Source: Candidatus Eiseniibacteriota bacterium
GTDB lineage: Bacteria > Eisenbacteria > RBG-16-71-46 > CAIMUX01
Direction: 5' to 3'
Assembly: GCA_020431745.1 (NCBI GenBank)
Contig: JAGQHR010000214.1
Location: forward strand, 1-6,229
DNA: 6,229 nucleotides
Below, one piece after another: positions 4,079-6,229 of the stretch. A model generated the notes under the pieces. The model worked only from the letters and a program-made list of their open reading frames with translations, ran no database searches and had not been told where the DNA came from. A program made the translations under genes and the position numbers. Numbering within the stretch: the stretch's first letter is position 1; each line of letters starts with the position of its first letter.

Positions 4079-6229
4079 TCAGCGCACGCGAACCCACCTC
4101 ACCGTAGCCGGCGCTCCACCGCCGGAGGAGAGTCGTACCCAATAGACTCCCGAAGGCCATGAGTAGGCACCCGGGGTCAGGGGAACCGATTGCTCGCCCG
4201 AGGGGCTCCATGGCCAGGCACGGGAGAGAACACGACGGCCGTTCACGTCAAAGACGTCGAGCGAGACCGGGCCCGCTTTCCCCAACGTGAAGTGGACCCA
4301 CGGAGTCGAGCGCGAAGGATTGGGCGCCACGAACGCTGTCAGTTGCGGAACCGAGCCCCCGCGATCACCGCCGTGGCGCCACCGAGCCACGTTGACCGCC
4401 GGCCTACCCCCGGCTTCCGTGAAGGCTGCGGCGAACAGCAAACCGTCCCCGGTGGGCTCGATGTCGTAGACGGTGGGAGAACGCAGAAGCCCGTGACCGT
4501 CTCTGGCACCGCTGCCCGCGGATCGCCAACAGGAGCCGTCCCAGAACATCACGCCGTGCTCGAGTGGGGAGAAGTCATTCGGCGGACCGGCCGCAACCAA
4601 GTACCCATCGGAAGACTCGATCTTCTCGATCCGGTAGATCCCTGCTGGCGTGGGAACCGTGCTCCACTCGGATCCATTCCAGTACCGGAGGATGCGTACC
4701 GAGGCGTTCCCGTCACTACGTCGCTCCAAGCTCACTACGCCTCGATTCCAAGGCACGGCGTCGAGCATGAGCGGTTCCGCCAGTCCTTCGAGGGCCCATG
4801 GCCGATCCCAACTCCCGCCGTCCCACGTGGCAAGCCCGTCCGCACGCACGTCCCCCGCGTAGCGGAACGAGCCGGCGACCAAAAGGCGATTGCCCCAGAC
4901 GTGAAGGTCGTTCACCGAACCGTTGACTCCGTCTCCCAGGGATTCCCAGGCACCGTTCCAACGCGCGATTCCCGTGGTGTTCGCGACGCCGCCGGCCTCC
5001 CGAAAACGACCGGCTACGTAGAGATCGTCGCCATGGACGCGCAGACAAATCACCGAGCCGGGGTCACCGAGACCGAGCGACTCCCAGGAGGATCCGTTCC
5101 AGGCCGCGAGATTCGAAACCGCTCCGCTCGACGTGGTGAAGCTCCCCCCCGCGATGAGTCGGCCGCGGTACCAGGCGAGATCGAAAACATCGCCCTCCAG
5201 AGGCTCCGCGAATGCAGCCCAACCTTCTTCGGCACGAACTAGGAAATGCGATCGGCGATCTGCAAAGCTGAAGTACGTGGCGATGAGCCCGGCCGGTGAT
5301 TCCACGAGCGACTGCGGCGGCTCCGGCAATGCTCCTCCACCAGGACCCATCGGCTCCCACGCGGAATCACCCCAACGCGCCGCGGCTCCGATCATTCGAT
5401 CCCCGGTCTTGTCGAACGATCCGCCTGCGTACAGATCGCCCTTCCACACTTGGGTCACCGCGATCGAGCCGAATCGCTCTCCCAGCCCATCACCGAGCGC
5501 CGCCCACCCTTCCCCATCCCAGAGTGCGATGTTTCGGGTCGGTACGACCGGCACCCCTCCGGAACGTTCACTGGATCCGGCGTGTTCGAAGGTACCTGCG
5601 ACCACGATCCGGCTCTCCCACGAACCGATGTGGCGCACTTGCTTGACAGTCCAATCCGAACCGACACCACCTCCCACCGCGGACCAGCCTCCGTTCCAGA
5701 CGGCAATGTTGGACGCGGGGACTCCGCCGATGCTGTCGAAGGAACCTCCTGCGAAGAGTCGATCGCGATCCACGTGCAGACAGCGAAAACCGCCGCCCCC
5801 AGCGTCCGCGAAGGTGCTCCAGCGTTCACCATCCCACCGCGCGATCTGCGAGAGTGTATCGCCCGGCGTGATCGAGAATTCTCCGCCGACGAACAGATCT
5901 CCCTCGAAGCGAACGAGATCTTCGGGACCGGAGAAGGCCGGCGCACCCACACCGCTTCCGACATCGACCCACCGCACCCCGTCGAAACGCGCGATCCCGG
6001 GAGATGCGGTGCCCCTAATGGGCGGGAACCAACCCGCAACGATCAGACCGTCATCCTCGACCAGCAGGGCGCGCGCGATTCGGAAGGTTTCGCCGGGGAT
6101 GCGTGAACCCAATGAGCCCCAGCTTTCGCCGTCCCAGGTCGCGACCACGGAGATCGAATCGCGCGTTTCACCCCAGAAGAAGGCGCCGGCCAAGATCAAC
6201 CGATCGTTCCAAACCGCCGCATCGGAAAC
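4079..6229 (-). CDS. Secreted propeller-type repeat protein with C-terminal sorting domain (5' end cut by window)
   Basis: The frame is open to the window edge; the first visible codons (VSDAAVWNDRLILAGAFF) are already inside a repeat, so the real start and any signal peptide lie beyond 6229. The apparent start at 6199 is a TTG leucine codon within a repeat. The visible 716 residues hold about 13 repeats of 41-60 residues (1-620) with the pattern V-x-L-x-V-x(2)-D-x-L-(Y/F)-V-A-G-x-F, then N-I-A-x-W-D-G-x-x-W-x-x-L-G. This resembles kelch or delta-60-like beta-propeller blades. Residues 630-716 form a FlgD-Ig-like sorting tail: APNPSRS, DVFDVNGRRV, PSGVYWVRL and RWVRVR. No enzymatic residues are recognisable. 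A surface-exposed adhesion or binding role is inference. It lies 71 bases upstream of the beta-helix gene on the same strand. Confidence 0.85.
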   Translation of the reverse strand, partial: VSDAAVWNDRLILAGAFFWGETRDSISVVATWDGESWGSLGSRIPGETFRIARALLVEDDGLIVAGWFPPIRGTASPGIARFDGVRWVDVGSGVGAPAFSGPEDLVRFEGDLFVGGEFSITPGDTLSQIARWDGERWSTFADAGGGGFRCLHVDRDRLFAGGSFDSIGGVPASNIAVWNGGWSAVGGGVGSDWTVKQVRHIGSWESRIVVAGTFEHAGSSERSGGVPVVPTRNIALWDGEGWAALGDGLGERFGSIAVTQVWKGDLYAGGSFDKTGDRMIGAAARWGDSAWEPMGPGGGALPEPPQSLVESPAGLIATYFSFADRRSHFLVRAEEGWAAFAEPLEGDVFDLAWYRGRLIAGGSFTTSSGAVSNLAAWNGSSWESLGLGDPGSVICLRVHGDDLYVAGRFREAGGVANTTGIARWNGAWESLGDGVNGSVNDLHVWGNRLLVAGSFRYAGDVRADGLATWDGGSWDRPWALEGLAEPLMLDAVPWNRGVVSLERRSDGNASVRILRYWNGSEWSTVPTPAGIYRIEKIESSDGYLVAAGPPNDFSPLEHGVMFWDGSCWRSAGSGARDGHGLLRSPTVYDIEPTGDGLLFAAAFTEAGGRPAVNVARWRHGGDRGGSVPQLTAFVAPNPSRSTPWVHFTLGKAGPVSLDVFDVNGRRVLSRAWPWSPSGEQSVPLTPGAYSWPSGVYWVRLSSGGGAPATVRWVRVR
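4082..4342 (-). other. C-terminal FlgD-Ig-like / sorting domain of the propeller protein
   Basis: Residues 630-716 of the visible protein. They have the same order of landmarks as the tail of the neighbouring beta-helix protein: PNP, a DVFDVNGRRV strand, a variable middle, PSGVYWVRL and a basic end. In Bacteroidota, type-A tails of this form direct proteins through the type IX secretion system; that this organism uses the same route is inference. Confidence 0.7.
4370..6229 (-). repeat. Array of about 13 propeller-like repeats
   Basis: Each unit pairs an AGGSF-like turn with an ARWDGxxW-like strand. Clear examples are at residues 147-192 (LFAGGSF, IAVWNGGW), 349-392 (LIAGGSF, LAAWNGSSW), 393-438 (LYVAGRF, IARWNGAW) and 439-486 (LLVAGSF, LATWDGGSW). 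The units at about 307-347 and 487-530 have lost the AGGxF turn, and the last one (587-620) lacks its final W strand. The units are divergent at the DNA level, so the array is old. Confidence 0.75.

Noticed and set aside
4190..5242. A 350-codon plus-strand open frame opposite the propeller gene, and a similar one at 5450-6106
   Set aside because: Both are antisense to clearly coding repeats and show no domain or membrane/secretion features.
6197..6199. Start of the propeller gene at 6199
   Set aside because: The codon is TTG inside a repeat (NDRLILAGAFF), and the frame continues open to 6229 with repeat-like sequence, so the gene is truncated by the window edge.

Overview
The window is GC-rich, compact bacterial DNA with three genes, all on the minus strand. 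Read in the direction of transcription (high to low coordinates) they are: the 3' part of a large secreted beta-propeller-type repeat protein (4079 to beyond 6229), a complete secreted protein with two right-handed beta-helix modules (1254-4007), and the 5' third of an error-prone DNA polymerase, dnaE2 (913 to beyond position 1). I see no tRNA, rRNA, CRISPR array, insertion sequence or transposase.

Both surface-type proteins end in the same kind of roughly 80-residue tail: a PNP motif, then LYDVRG or VFDVNG, then SGVYxxxL, then a basic end. This is the FlgD-Ig-like / type-A 'C-terminal target' domain that often marks type IX-like secreted proteins. That tail, the GACC cysteine-rich units, the polymorphic beta-helix coils and the high GC suggest an uncultured member of the FCB-related candidate phyla (Eisenbacteria, Krumholzibacteria or Latescibacteria type). 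This placement is inference from protein style, not from a marker gene.

Region by region: 1-913 is dnaE2, visible only as its N-terminal PHP domain, whose usual metal-binding residues look replaced. 914-1253 is a 340-base gap. It holds a hairpin that probably ends the beta-helix transcript, an AT-rich island with a palindrome inside a possible promoter, and an inverted repeat that overlaps the weak dnaE2 ribosome binding site. 1254-4007 is the beta-helix gene, which has arisen by internal duplication; its two modules are separated by two six-cysteine units. 4008-4078 is a short gap with a good ribosome binding site and a plausible promoter. 4079-6229 encodes at least 13 propeller-like repeats plus the tail domain; its true start lies outside the window.

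The two secreted proteins could be co-transcribed, although the beta-helix gene also appears to have its own promoter. They are probably exported by the same route and act at or outside the cell surface. The polymerase is functionally unrelated: it is a mutagenic lesion-bypass enzyme, and the terminator and leader suggest it is transcribed separately. I found no clear evidence of an undescribed system. The most notable points are the degenerate PHP site, the dnaE2 leader, and the domain duplication with its cysteine-rich linker.
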